Below are positions 1 to 5,738 of a DNA stretch of 5,738 nucleotides, piece after piece; positions within the stretch are counted from its first letter, which is position 1; the number at the start of each line of letters is the position of its first letter. Position numbers and translations under genes: made by a program. The DNA is taken from positions 1 through 5,738 of the forward strand of contig CAMVBT010000168.1 of assembly GCA_947165805.1 (NCBI GenBank), in the 5' to 3' direction. The notes below the pieces were generated by a model, which did no database searches, was not told the DNA's origin, and saw nothing but the letters and a program-made list of their open reading frames with translations. The stretch comes from an uncultured Clostridia bacterium. Lineage in GTDB: Bacteria; Bacillota; Clostridia; Oscillospirales; Ruminococcaceae.

Positions 1-327
1 GATGAGGTCCTCGTCTATAAGCGCGGCGTTCTGCGGAATATCCCGGAGCGCGATGAGCTTTCCTGCCGCCCAGAACATCTCCGGGTCGATTCCCTCGATG
101 TCCGTGGGTATGAGCTCCAGAACGCTGTCCCACACTTTGTCTATGCCGTTTTTCCGGTAATATTCTGCCGCAACGCGGTCTGTCACCATAAAGACAGCAC
201 CGTTTTTTTGGCGCCACTGAAGAGCGGAGATGACCGTACACAAGAGGCTGAACCTCTCAACGGTATATTCCGCGCCGGGGTGCCGCACAAAAAACGGTGC
301 TGTTGAATTGACGTGTATTCCGTTCAT
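1..327 (-). CDS. Partial DUF6734/glycosyltransferase-like protein (C-terminus cut by window edge)
   Basis: The reading frame stays open from an ATG at 327 to the left edge, giving 109 residues beginning MNGIHVNSTAPFFVRHPG. Visible features are a VMVTD-like segment (FMVTDRVAAEYYRKNG, about residues 46-61), a KVWD segment, an FWAAGKLIAL stretch (about 85-94) and an IDEDLI stretch (about 104-109) whose D-x-D could be a metal/nucleotide-sugar site. From memory this combination resembles DUF6734 and related glycosyltransferase-like proteins of unknown function; I could not run a profile search. There is no signal peptide, so it is probably cytoplasmic. The start codon lies one base after the TGA of the upstream repeat-protein gene and has only a weak ribosome site, so translation is probably coupled to that gene. 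The family call is tentative. The open frame, start and coupling are seen directly. Confidence 0.72.
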   Translation of the reverse strand, partial: MNGIHVNSTAPFFVRHPGAEYTVERFSLLCTVISALQWRQKNGAVFMVTDRVAAEYYRKNGIDKVWDSVLELIPTDIEGIDPEMFWAAGKLIALRDIPQNAALIDEDLI

Positions 328-328
328 A

Positions 329-1219
329 TCATACAAGGTTTATCCCGTAACCGTAAGCGTTGAGCGGGCATGACGAAAGGTTTATCAGAGTTCTGCGGTA
401 TTCTACTGCGGTGACGGTCACGCCGCCGGCGGTGATGTAGAAGCTTCCCTCCGCGAAAAGTCCGGCAAAAGAACCGTACATGCCGGAAGAAAACGCGAAC
501 GAACCGCCGAGCAGCGACAGCATATAAGAGCCGGCATAAAAGCCCTTATAGGAACCTGTCAGAAGATGCGAGAAGCTGCCGCCTGTAAAAAGAAAGTATT
601 CAAAGGAACCGGACGCTCCGAAGAGCTTTCTGAAGCTGCTTCCCGAGGACTGTATCATATTTACGGCCTGTCCGGATACGAATGCGGCGTAGGATCTGTT
701 GATCCCGAAGCTTGAAGCGGTCCCGGCGAATGAATAGAACGAGTTTTCCGCAAACCCGTAGAATGAGTTTTCAGCGGACCCATAGAACGAGCTTACGGCA
801 CCGAAGCTTGAAACAGCCTCGCTGTACGCGGAGAAGGAGCTCTCGGCGAACGGGGAGAATGAGCTGATACCGCCGTAGAACGAGCTGCAGAACACTGCCG
901 CTTCATTCACGCCCAGCTCGGAAGCCTTTACAGGAAGCTCGCGCGGGGGATTTTCGGGTCTTATCTCCGCTCTGGAGTCGCTTTTTTTATCGGGGGAGAC
1001 ACCGAAGGCAAATTCAAGCTGCGTCCCGATGTCTTCGTTCATATCAACGGAGGACAGGCGCTTCATTATCGAGTGCTCACCGAGATCGGAAAGCCATTTC
1101 ATAAGGCTTCCGCCGAGGAAATACCCCGAAAGGACTGCGGTATCGAAGTTTTCGCGGAGCTCGCGTATGTTATATATCTTTCTGCCGTTCAGCCACAGAT
1201 ACCAAGCGCAGTTCTTCAC
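329..1219 (-). CDS. Ser-Phe/Tyr repeat protein with conserved-looking N-terminal domain, function unknown
   Basis: This is a 296-residue protein starting at a GTG (1219). The GTG is the only usable start after an in-frame TGA at 1241-1243, and a GGGGTGA ribosome site lies about 7 nt upstream. Residues 1-75 form a compact domain (WLNGRKI, ELRENFD, LMKWLSDLGE, LEFAFGV). It recalls a short N-terminal module I associate with many gut Firmicute proteins, roughly 'LRENF...GxLxxWL', but I cannot name a Pfam entry. A charged linker spans about 76-108. Residues 112-264 are low complexity (Ser, Phe, Tyr, Gly, Ala), built from 6-10-residue units that begin [S/N/G]-S-[F/Y]. The dipeptide SF occurs 14 times. 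I see no signal peptide, transmembrane helix, catalytic motif or sorting signal, so it is probably cytoplasmic. It has its own strong promoter and is followed after one base by a glycosyltransferase-like gene. Structural, phase-separating or post-translationally modified roles are possible, none proven. Confidence 0.85.
   Translation of the reverse strand: MKNCAWYLWLNGRKIYNIRELRENFDTAVLSGYFLGGSLMKWLSDLGEHSIMKRLSSVDMNEDIGTQLEFAFGVSPDKKSDSRAEIRPENPPRELPVKASELGVNEAAVFCSSFYGGISSFSPFAESSFSAYSEAVSSFGAVSSFYGSAENSFYGFAENSFYSFAGTASSFGINRSYAAFVSGQAVNMIQSSGSSFRKLFGASGSFEYFLFTGGSFSHLLTGSYKGFYAGSYMLSLLGGSFAFSSGMYGSFAGLFAEGSFYITAGGVTVTAVEYRRTLINLSSCPLNAYGYGINLV
428..886 (-). repeat. Protein-level [S/N/G]S[F/Y] repeat array within the 296-residue protein
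   Basis: The array has two blocks. Residues 112-177 contain units such as SSFYGGI, SSFSPFAE, SSFSAYSEAV, SSFGAV, SSFYGSAE, NSFYGFAE and NSFYSFAGTA. Residues 204-264 contain seven consecutive units beginning GSF or GSY: GSFEYFLFTG, GSFSHLLT, GSYKGFYA, GSYMLSLLG, GSFAFSSGMY, GSFAGLFAE and GSFYITAG. Unit length is 6-10 residues, most often 8 or 10. A less regular stretch (178-203) separates the blocks. The first block favours SSF with small and acidic residues; the second favours GSF/GSY with bulky hydrophobics. Confidence 0.85.
727..799 (-). repeat. Three tandem 24-bp units encoding (S/N)SFYxxAE-type octapeptides
   Basis: On the plus strand the heptamer GAAYGAG (reverse complement CTCRTTC, encoding the Ser-Phe core) recurs at 737, 761 and 785, exactly 24 bp apart, with similar flanking bases. 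It encodes SSFYGSAE, NSFYGFAE and NSFYSFAG (about residues 143-166). This is the best conserved part of the array at DNA level and suggests recent duplication of an 8-codon unit. The remaining units are diverged in length and codons. Confidence 0.75.
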
Positions 1220-1250
1220 CCGATGCTCACCCCGTTTCTTTCAAGATATC

Positions 1251-1322
1251 ATGATAATACTGTCATTATTGCCACGGAAAGGCATTTTCTGCTCATCAGC
1301 GCACTATATTCCATATTATCAT
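1251..1322 (-). promoter_or_regulatory. Inverted repeat spanning the leader of the repeat-protein operon
   Basis: ATGATAATA (1251-1259) and TATTATCAT (1314-1322) are perfect 9-bp complements. The outer arm coincides with the predicted transcription start. The 54 nt between them contain a small UGCC/GGCA stem with a 7-nt loop. This could be a folded 5' leader or an operator. The long arms are nearly all A-U, so a stable RNA stem is uncertain, and chance is possible in AT-rich sequence. Confidence 0.3.
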
Positions 1323-1328
1323 TGATAT

Positions 1329-1357
1329 ATTATACCATAAAACGTTTGATTTTGCAA
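1329..1357 (-). promoter_or_regulatory. Sigma-A promoter of the repeat-protein operon
   Basis: On the minus strand a TTGCAA -35 hexamer (1352-1357) lies exactly 17 bp from a perfect TATAAT -10 (1329-1334), which is preceded by TGG and so also has the extended TGn element. An A/T-rich tract upstream (about 1361-1376) could act as an UP element. The predicted start is near 1322, leaving a leader of about 100 nt before the GTG. It is the best sigma-A match in the window and implies that the downstream pair is transcribed independently of spoIIE. Confidence 0.82.
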
Positions 1358-1407
1358 TAGGTATTCAAAAAGTTTTCTGAAACGGGAAAGATTTTTATAC
1401 TGAAAGT

Positions 1408-3690
1408 TTATTTTATCAGCTTTACCCCGATGACCGTCACATCGTCCTCGGTCTCCTTGTTTCCCGAAAGACGGAGCGCTTCACCGACAGTATCTATGAC
1501 AGATGACAGGTCAATGCGTCTGTCGCGCATCATAAGCTGTTCGAGCCACGCCTTGTCAGGGTCGGCGCCGTCACTGGTCATTATGATGGCGTCGCCCTCC
1601 GAGAGCCTGAAAAGCTTCCCGCGGTAGTTTGCTTCAAACCCCACTCCGAGCGGCATTCCTTCCTCCTGTATCTCGCGGAAGGAGTTCCCGCACCGCACAT
1701 AGGTCGAGGCTCCGCCCGCCTTGCAGAGCAGCACGTCACCGGTATTGAGGTCTATCCTGCATATATCGATGGTCGCGAAGCTCTCGTCCGGCGACTTGAC
1801 CAGCAGGGAAGTGTTAAGCATCTCAAGCGAGGATTCAAGGTCAATGCCCGCTTTCAGCAGTCGCTCGAGCATACTGCATGAGAAGGCGCTGTCGATCCTC
1901 GCTCTGCTTCCGCTGCCCATGCCGTCGGAAAGTATCATATAAACGTTGCCCTGACCGTCGTTGAAGCATTCCGAACAGTCCCCGCTGTGGCGGCTCCCGG
2001 ACTTGTTCTTCCGGAATACCCGTATCTCGGTATCGTATCTCGCCCGTTCCGAGACCGTGATATGAAACTTCCCGTCGGTAAAGCATATCATCGGCAGATC
2101 AAGCTCACAGCGCAGCTCAAATGACAGCCTGTCCGCTATCTCCTCGGGCGGGTAGGACAGATTTCCCGTGCCGTAGGCGTCTATGCAGAGCTTGCCGTTT
2201 ATCCTCAGCGCCAGCACGGAAGGACGCACCAGTCCAAGCTCAGTGAACAGCTTCTCGGCGGCTGCTGCGGCTTTTTCATCGTAGGTATTGTTATGCTCAA
2301 GTTCCTCGCCGAGCTTTTTGAGCATATTTTCGGACGCTCCGAGCTGAGAGGTGAGAACACTGCGCATTTCCTCGACCTTGCGTGAGGAGCTTTCCGCCGC
2401 GCAGTACGCGGCGTACTGCCTGTTGAGTGCCTCCGCGAGCCTGCCCTTGTTCGGGCAGTGCGCCGCGATATGTCCCTCAAGCATATCGGAGGTCAGGAAG
2501 CAGCCCTTCCTGAGCTTGTTCACCGCCTTGTTCATTATATCCGCGGTATCTCCGTACATCTGCCCCCAGCAGGTCATGTTGGCGGGACAGCTCTTGCAGA
2601 CCTTGTCGGCGGCTTTGGTGTAGACCCATGAGATATCGCGCAGGTTTTCCTGCTCAAGTGCTTTTGCGGTATGTATGACCGCTTTTTTTATCTCGTCTAT
2701 GGCAGCGCCCATGTTTCCGAGCTTTTTGCCGAATGCCGCGTAAGGACTCGGCGCGCTTTTTATCTCTGCCGCGTCTGCTGTGCGTATAAGCTCCGATATC
2801 TTATCGGGCAGAGCCATGTACAGCACAGCCGCCGCAGATGCCGATATCGCTGCGGTGCTGCTTATGACCGTAGCTCCGGTTATTATTAGTCCGAGTCCCG
2901 TCACCGCTATGAACGCGCATGCTCTGGTGATCCTGCCGTGTTTGCCTATGAGTATGATAACAGGAGCCGCAACGGATATCATTATGCACGAAGCGGCGAA
3001 ATCGCCGTTCCCGGCGGCAACTCCCGCCGAGGACAGAACCGCGCATACAGCAGCCGAGCCGTCTGCTCTCGCGTCCGAAGCGTATAGCACCGAAAGCGCT
3101 GATACCGCGACCCCGATGTTTATCACGCCGAGCTGTAAGCTGGTAAGCGCCGCAGTCAGCATAACGAACAGCACTCCGACAGCCGCGGTCGTGCCGTTAT
3201 TTTCTGTCAGGAATAATCCGTGCGCCGACGAAGTCCTCACCTTATCCGCGCAGAAAGCCGTACCCGCGGCGAGTACGGCGAAAACAGCAGCGATGAATAT
3301 GCCGTAAACGTCGTCCGCGATGAAGATATCTGCCGCGAATATGGCTGCTCCGGCGGCCGCGGAGCATAAGATACGGACAAAGGCGGGTTTTGACTGAGGC
3401 AGAAACAGATCGACTATGAAGCGCATCAGCAGGATCACGCCCATTGATGCTATGTAAGGCACACAAACGTCAAGCCCGCCGTTGATCGTATATCCGATAG
3501 CCGCTCCCACGAACATGAAAATGCTCTCCATGCCGTTCGCCGCGAAAAGTCCCGCAGCCGCAAAAGGCGCCGGACTCCCGAAAAGCCTTGTCAGCGCGAG
3601 TACGAGCCCCGCGGCGAGATAAGCCGTTCCTTTCAGCAATAAAATATCCCTTTTTCCGGCAGATTCCTCGGCAGTAATGCTTCGTTCCAT
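1408..3690 (-). CDS. spoIIE: Stage II sporulation protein E (membrane PP2C-type serine phosphatase)
   Basis: SpoIIE sits at the polar septum and dephosphorylates SpoIIAA-P, which releases sigma-F in the forespore. Using the ATG at 3690 the protein has 760 residues, against about 830 in Bacillus subtilis. Residues about 15-300 are a multi-pass hydrophobic region. A cytoplasmic regulatory region follows, with a cysteine cluster (CKSCPANMTCW, about 365-375) and a later HCPNKGRLAEALN stretch. The C-terminal third is the PP2C domain: ILSDGMGSGSRAR (about 586-598), FATIDICRIDLNTGD, CKAGGAS, GMPLGVG, IIMTSDGADP (about 702-711) and EDDVTVIGVKL near the end. The metal-binding aspartates of the SDGMG, TSDG and DD motifs are all present, so it should be active. 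An ATG three codons upstream (3699) overlaps the ribosome site and is less likely. A sporulation-type promoter precedes it. Confidence 0.96.
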   Translation of the reverse strand: MERSITAEESAGKRDILLLKGTAYLAAGLVLALTRLFGSPAPFAAAGLFAANGMESIFMFVGAAIGYTINGGLDVCVPYIASMGVILLMRFIVDLFLPQSKPAFVRILCSAAAGAAIFAADIFIADDVYGIFIAAVFAVLAAGTAFCADKVRTSSAHGLFLTENNGTTAAVGVLFVMLTAALTSLQLGVINIGVAVSALSVLYASDARADGSAAVCAVLSSAGVAAGNGDFAASCIMISVAAPVIILIGKHGRITRACAFIAVTGLGLIITGATVISSTAAISASAAAVLYMALPDKISELIRTADAAEIKSAPSPYAAFGKKLGNMGAAIDEIKKAVIHTAKALEQENLRDISWVYTKAADKVCKSCPANMTCWGQMYGDTADIMNKAVNKLRKGCFLTSDMLEGHIAAHCPNKGRLAEALNRQYAAYCAAESSSRKVEEMRSVLTSQLGASENMLKKLGEELEHNNTYDEKAAAAAEKLFTELGLVRPSVLALRINGKLCIDAYGTGNLSYPPEEIADRLSFELRCELDLPMICFTDGKFHITVSERARYDTEIRVFRKNKSGSRHSGDCSECFNDGQGNVYMILSDGMGSGSRARIDSAFSCSMLERLLKAGIDLESSLEMLNTSLLVKSPDESFATIDICRIDLNTGDVLLCKAGGASTYVRCGNSFREIQEEGMPLGVGFEANYRGKLFRLSEGDAIIMTSDGADPDKAWLEQLMMRDRRIDLSSVIDTVGEALRLSGNKETEDDVTVIGVKLIK

Positions 3691-3704
3691 TTTTAACATC
3701 CTTT
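3691..3704 (-). promoter_or_regulatory. spoIIE ribosome binding site deciding the start codon
   Basis: On the minus strand AAAGGA (3699-3704) runs directly into an ATG at 3699, leaving that codon no spacing. The same AAAGGA is 8 nt from the second in-frame ATG at 3690, which is normal spacing. This favours MERSITAEES as the true N-terminus over MLKMERS. Confidence 0.7.
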
Positions 3705-3720
3705 CGTGGTTTTTGGATAG

Positions 3721-3758
3721 ATGATATCACAAATTTCACGAAAATGTTGTCGGAAAAA
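3721..3758 (-). promoter_or_regulatory. Putative Spo0A-activated sigma-A promoter of spoIIE with 0A-like box
   Basis: On the minus strand a TATCAT -10 (3721-3726) with an upstream TGA (extended -10) lies 21 bp from CCGACA (3748-3753), which matches the GACA half of TTGACA. On the plus strand TTGTCGGAAAAA (3747-3758) overlaps this -35 and matches the 0A-box core TGTCGAA at 6 of 7 positions. A weaker candidate, TCACGAAAA, lies at 3736-3744 in the spacer. From established knowledge, B. subtilis spoIIE and spoIIG promoters are sigma-A promoters with over-long spacers activated by Spo0A-P. The same layout here supports that reading. The predicted start near 3714 leaves a short leader. Confidence 0.6.
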
Positions 3759-3770
3759 GGGTATGTATTC

Positions 3771-4628
3771 TTATTTCGCGGAGATTCGTTCGCAGAGTGC
3801 GACAAAATCGGTCATTTTCAGCTCCTCGGGGCGCGCTGTCGGCTTGATGCCGCATTGTACGAGTATTTCCGACAATTCGGCCTTATCGATGCCGAGAGCC
3901 GCGCAGAGCGGGTTGAGCATCTGCTTCCTGCGCTGCGAGAATGACGCCCGCACGATACGGAAGAAGAGTTTTTCGTCGGAAACGGCGTAATTCGTCTTTC
4001 CGCCTATATCCAACCGTATCACGGCGCTGTCAACATTCGGACTCGGCATAAAGCTGCCGCGGTTCACTCTGAACAGCATCTTCGGTGAGCTGTAATAATT
4101 GACAGCCACCGTGACCGCGCCGCACTCACGGGTGCCGACCTGTGCGCAGAGCCTGTCTGCGGCTTCTTTCTGGACCATTACCGTGACAGCGCTGATCGGC
4201 AGCCGCTCCTCGAGCAGCTTCATTATGACCGGCGAGGTGATGTAATACGGCAGGTTCGCGCAGACATATATCTCGTCATACCCGCCGAGCTTTTCGCGTA
4301 TCAGTGCGTTCAGGTCTGTTTTCAGCACGTCCGCGAACACGATCTCAATGTTGTCAAAGTCCGCGAGAGTTTCGTCAAGTATGGGTCTCAGGCGTTCGTC
4401 GATCTCGACAGCGACCACTTTGTCACAGCGCAGAGCCAGCTCCTTTGTCAGCACTCCGATGCCCGTGCCTATCTCGACAGCGGCAGCACCCTTGCGGCAG
4501 CCGCCCATTTCGGCGATCTTCGGGCAGACCGACGGGTTTATCAAAAAATTCTGACCCAGCGATTTCGAGAACGAGAAGCCGTTCCTGCTCAGCAGGTCTC
4601 TGACAGTATTAATGTTGGTAAGTTCCAT
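3771..4628 (-). CDS. rsmA: 16S rRNA (adenine1518-N6/adenine1519-N6)-dimethyltransferase KsgA/RsmA
   Basis: This enzyme uses S-adenosylmethionine to dimethylate two adjacent adenines in the helix 45 loop of 16S rRNA during late small-subunit assembly. The 285-residue length is normal for the family. Motifs in order are KSLGQNFL (22-29), the SAM-binding VEIGTGIG (51-58), VAVEID (72-77), FAD (98-100), the catalytic NLPYYITSP (125-133), MVQKEAADRL (151-160), FMPSPNVDSAVI (193-204) and FSQRRKQMLNP (230-240). Motif I reads GTGIG rather than the textbook GPG, a variant I believe occurs in Clostridia and no sign of lost function. The ATG at 4628 is preceded by AGGG with 7-nt spacing. It follows the U32 gene after a 50-bp gap containing a hairpin, and precedes the spoIIE promoter region. 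Symbol rsmA, also called ksgA. Confidence 0.97.
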   Translation of the reverse strand: MELTNINTVRDLLSRNGFSFSKSLGQNFLINPSVCPKIAEMGGCRKGAAAVEIGTGIGVLTKELALRCDKVVAVEIDERLRPILDETLADFDNIEIVFADVLKTDLNALIREKLGGYDEIYVCANLPYYITSPVIMKLLEERLPISAVTVMVQKEAADRLCAQVGTRECGAVTVAVNYYSSPKMLFRVNRGSFMPSPNVDSAVIRLDIGGKTNYAVSDEKLFFRIVRASFSQRRKQMLNPLCAALGIDKAELSEILVQCGIKPTARPEELKMTDFVALCERISAK

Positions 4629-4643
4629 TCGTTTTCCCTATAA

Positions 4644-4672
4644 AATGCCCCCGGTCTTTATGCGGGGGCATT
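4644..4672 (-). terminator. GC-rich hairpin between the U32 gene and ksgA, probable weak terminator or attenuator
   Basis: AATGCCCCC (4644-4652) and GGGGGCATT (4664-4672) form a perfect 9-bp stem with an 11-nt loop. On the minus strand the 3' arm ends CAUUUUAU, a short U-tract. It lies just after the U32 stop codon (4679-4681). The hairpin almost touches the ksgA ribosome site (AGGG, 4636-4639), so there is little room for a separate ksgA promoter after it. It may terminate partially, or protect the upstream mRNA. Confidence 0.7.
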
Positions 4673-4678
4673 GTTTCA

Positions 4679-5738
4679 TTATTTGTTCTTTTTCATACGG
4701 ATCAGCGATTTTGCCGGAAAATCTTCGGGGCAGGGGATAGTTAGCTTTTCCATGGCATGGTTCGCGGCTGTGACGCTCTCGCCGTTCGCGTTGAACATTT
4801 CGGTTGGCGTGAATACTGCGGGCTCGCCCTTAGGCGGCAGTATCTCGAGCTCGCTGCCGGTTTTGAAGTAATTCCTCTGTGTGATATGCAGTATGCCGTT
4901 TTCCCAGAAGTCTACAGTTCCAACAAACTCATAATCACGGAAATACCCGCTGCTCGGGTAATACTGCTCTGCGTCGGAATGTTCATAGAAGAAGCCGGTG
5001 CAGTAGGGTCTGTGGCTGACCTTATAGACTTCCTCGCTTATCGCTTCGGGCAGCTTTTCGCCTTTGAGCGCACAGTCCACCGCTTTCCGGTAGGCGTTCG
5101 TAACGACTGCCGAATAGTATGCGGACTTTGCACGGCCTTCGATCTTCAGGCTCGTTACTCCCGCTTCGAGCAGGTCGGGTATATGGTCTATCATGCATAG
5201 ATCCTTCGCGTTGAGGATATAGGTGCCGCGATTGTCCTCGGTGATCTCGTACATTTCGCCGGGGCGCGTTTCCTCGGTAAGGAAATACTTCCATCGGCAG
5301 GGCTGTGCACAGGCTCCGCGGTTTGCGTCCCTGCCGGCGAGATACTTTGACAGCAGGCATCTCCCGGAGAACGAAACACACATGGCGCCGTGTACGAACA
5401 CTTCTATATCCATATCGGCAGGGATATCCTTTCTTATCCGGGCTATATCCGAAAGACCGACCTCTCGGGCGAGCACAACGCGCTTCGCACCGAGCCGGTA
5501 AAGCTCCTTCGCGGTCTCGCCGTTCATTATGCCTACCTGTGTGGACATATGTATCTCGAGCCCGGGCGCGTACTTCTTCGTCATCGCCATTACGCCGAGA
5601 TCGGCAATTATCGCCGCGTCGATTCCGGTTTTCTGCGCTTCTGCGATGAAGCGCGGGTATTCGGCGGCCTCGTCGTTTGTCGGTACGGTGTTGCAGGTGA
5701 GATAAACCTTCGCTCCGCCGTAATGCGCGTATTTCACC
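4679..5738 (-). CDS. U32 family peptidase/RNA-hydroxylation protein (TrhP/YrrO-like), N-terminus cut by window edge
   Basis: About 353 residues are visible. The frame is open through the right edge, so the GTG at 5737 is not the true start; roughly 55-60 N-terminal residues appear to be missing compared with family members of about 400-410. It opens inside the conserved AxxYAHxxGxKVYLTxNT strand-helix. The family core follows: ADLGVM, EIHMSTQ, LGAKRVVLARE, then EVFVHGAMCVSFSGRCLLS and the GRDANRGACAQPCRWKY segment, with cysteines spaced C-x6-C-x15-C-x3-C (visible residues 120, 127, 143, 147) as in the iron-sulfur type. LNAKDLCMIDHIPDLLEAG and SLKIEGRAKSAYY follow, then a C-terminal domain with VGTVDFW, TQRNYFKTG and ELEILPPKG. 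These features fit the TrhP/YrrO branch (prephenate-dependent 5-hydroxyuridine in tRNA wobble positions) better than a true protease. RlhA-like 23S rRNA hydroxylation remains an alternative. Confidence 0.92.
   Translation of the reverse strand, partial: VKYAHYGGAKVYLTCNTVPTNDEAAEYPRFIAEAQKTGIDAAIIADLGVMAMTKKYAPGLEIHMSTQVGIMNGETAKELYRLGAKRVVLAREVGLSDIARIRKDIPADMDIEVFVHGAMCVSFSGRCLLSKYLAGRDANRGACAQPCRWKYFLTEETRPGEMYEITEDNRGTYILNAKDLCMIDHIPDLLEAGVTSLKIEGRAKSAYYSAVVTNAYRKAVDCALKGEKLPEAISEEVYKVSHRPYCTGFFYEHSDAEQYYPSSGYFRDYEFVGTVDFWENGILHITQRNYFKTGSELEILPPKGEPAVFTPTEMFNANGESVTAANHAMEKLTIPCPEDFPAKSLIRMKKNK

Larger units (their letters stand above)
1220..1407. other. AT-rich intergenic region between spoIIE and the repeat-protein gene
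   Basis: This 188-bp gap is clearly more AT-rich than the flanking genes. It holds the minus-strand promoter of the repeat-protein gene (1329-1357), its leader of about 100 nt, a 9-bp inverted repeat (1251-1259 with 1314-1322), and a short possible hairpin TGCC/GGCA (1270-1273 with 1281-1284). I see no convincing terminator behind spoIIE and no credible coding frame. Confidence 0.7.

Noticed and set aside
1283..1300. CUGAUGA followed closely by GAAA in the minus-strand leader, as in a hammerhead ribozyme core
   Set aside because: Only three bases separate the two motifs, so stem II cannot form, and I see no matching stems I and III.
1029..1360. Plus-strand open frames across the 5' end of the repeat-protein gene and the intergenic gap
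   Set aside because: They overlap the conserved-looking N-terminal domain and the promoter of the minus-strand gene, and have unstructured composition.
1367..1383. Possible terminator after spoIIE (GUUU-CAGA-AAAC followed by five U)
   Set aside because: The stem is only 4 bp and mostly A-U, too weak to call. Readthrough towards the repeat-protein operon cannot be excluded.
2780..3307. Plus-strand open frame of 175 codons opposite spoIIE
   Set aside because: It lies wholly antisense to the membrane region of a well-supported gene, is Ala/Ser/Thr/Pro-rich as expected for the complement of GC-rich hydrophobic codons, and has no recognisable motif.
3697..3699. Upstream ATG of spoIIE as the start codon
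   Set aside because: It overlaps the ribosome binding sequence. The ATG nine bases downstream has normal spacing.
4757..5200. Plus-strand open frame of 147 codons opposite the U32 gene
   Set aside because: It is antisense to a conserved domain and shows no family motif. A shadow frame is the simplest reading.
5735..5737. GTG at the right edge as the start of the U32 gene
   Set aside because: It falls inside a conserved internal segment of the family and the frame continues to the edge, so it is an internal valine codon.

Overview
The window looks like chromosome from a spore-forming, Gram-positive clostridial bacterium. A Ruminococcus/Oscillospiraceae-type gut Firmicute is my best guess. 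The reasons are a full-length spoIIE, a Firmicute-style KsgA/RsmA and U32 protein, moderate-to-high GC content, and a Ser/aromatic repeat protein of a kind I associate with that group. The taxonomic call is inference. No marker gene in the window fixes it.

Every supported gene lies on the minus strand, so the biological order runs from high to low coordinates. First is a U32-family protein cut by the right edge, with the four-cysteine core of the tRNA/rRNA hydroxylation branch. A GC-rich hairpin follows, then ksgA/rsmA (16S rRNA dimethyladenosine methyltransferase). Next comes a 71-bp gap with what looks like a Spo0A-type sporulation promoter: an extended -10, a 21-bp spacer and a 0A-like box over the -35. 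After it lies spoIIE, a membrane PP2C phosphatase. A 188-bp AT-rich gap then carries a near-consensus sigma-A promoter and a roughly 100-nt leader. Last is a two-gene unit: a 296-residue protein with a compact N-terminal domain and about 15 [S/N/G]-S-[F/Y] repeat units, then a gene spaced one base away that resembles DUF6734/glycosyltransferase-like proteins and runs off the left edge.

The right two thirds is conserved housekeeping and sporulation content: RNA modification (U32, KsgA) followed by the phosphatase that activates sigma-F in the forespore. The left 1.2 kb is accessory in character and is where anything undescribed would lie. The repeat protein has no visible signal peptide or transmembrane segment, and its serine-rich repeats are paired with a possible sugar-transferase-like gene. 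Whether the two genes form a system (for example a glycosylated or self-assembling repeat protein and its modifier) cannot be settled from sequence alone. I see no tRNA, rRNA, CRISPR array, insertion sequence or integrase.
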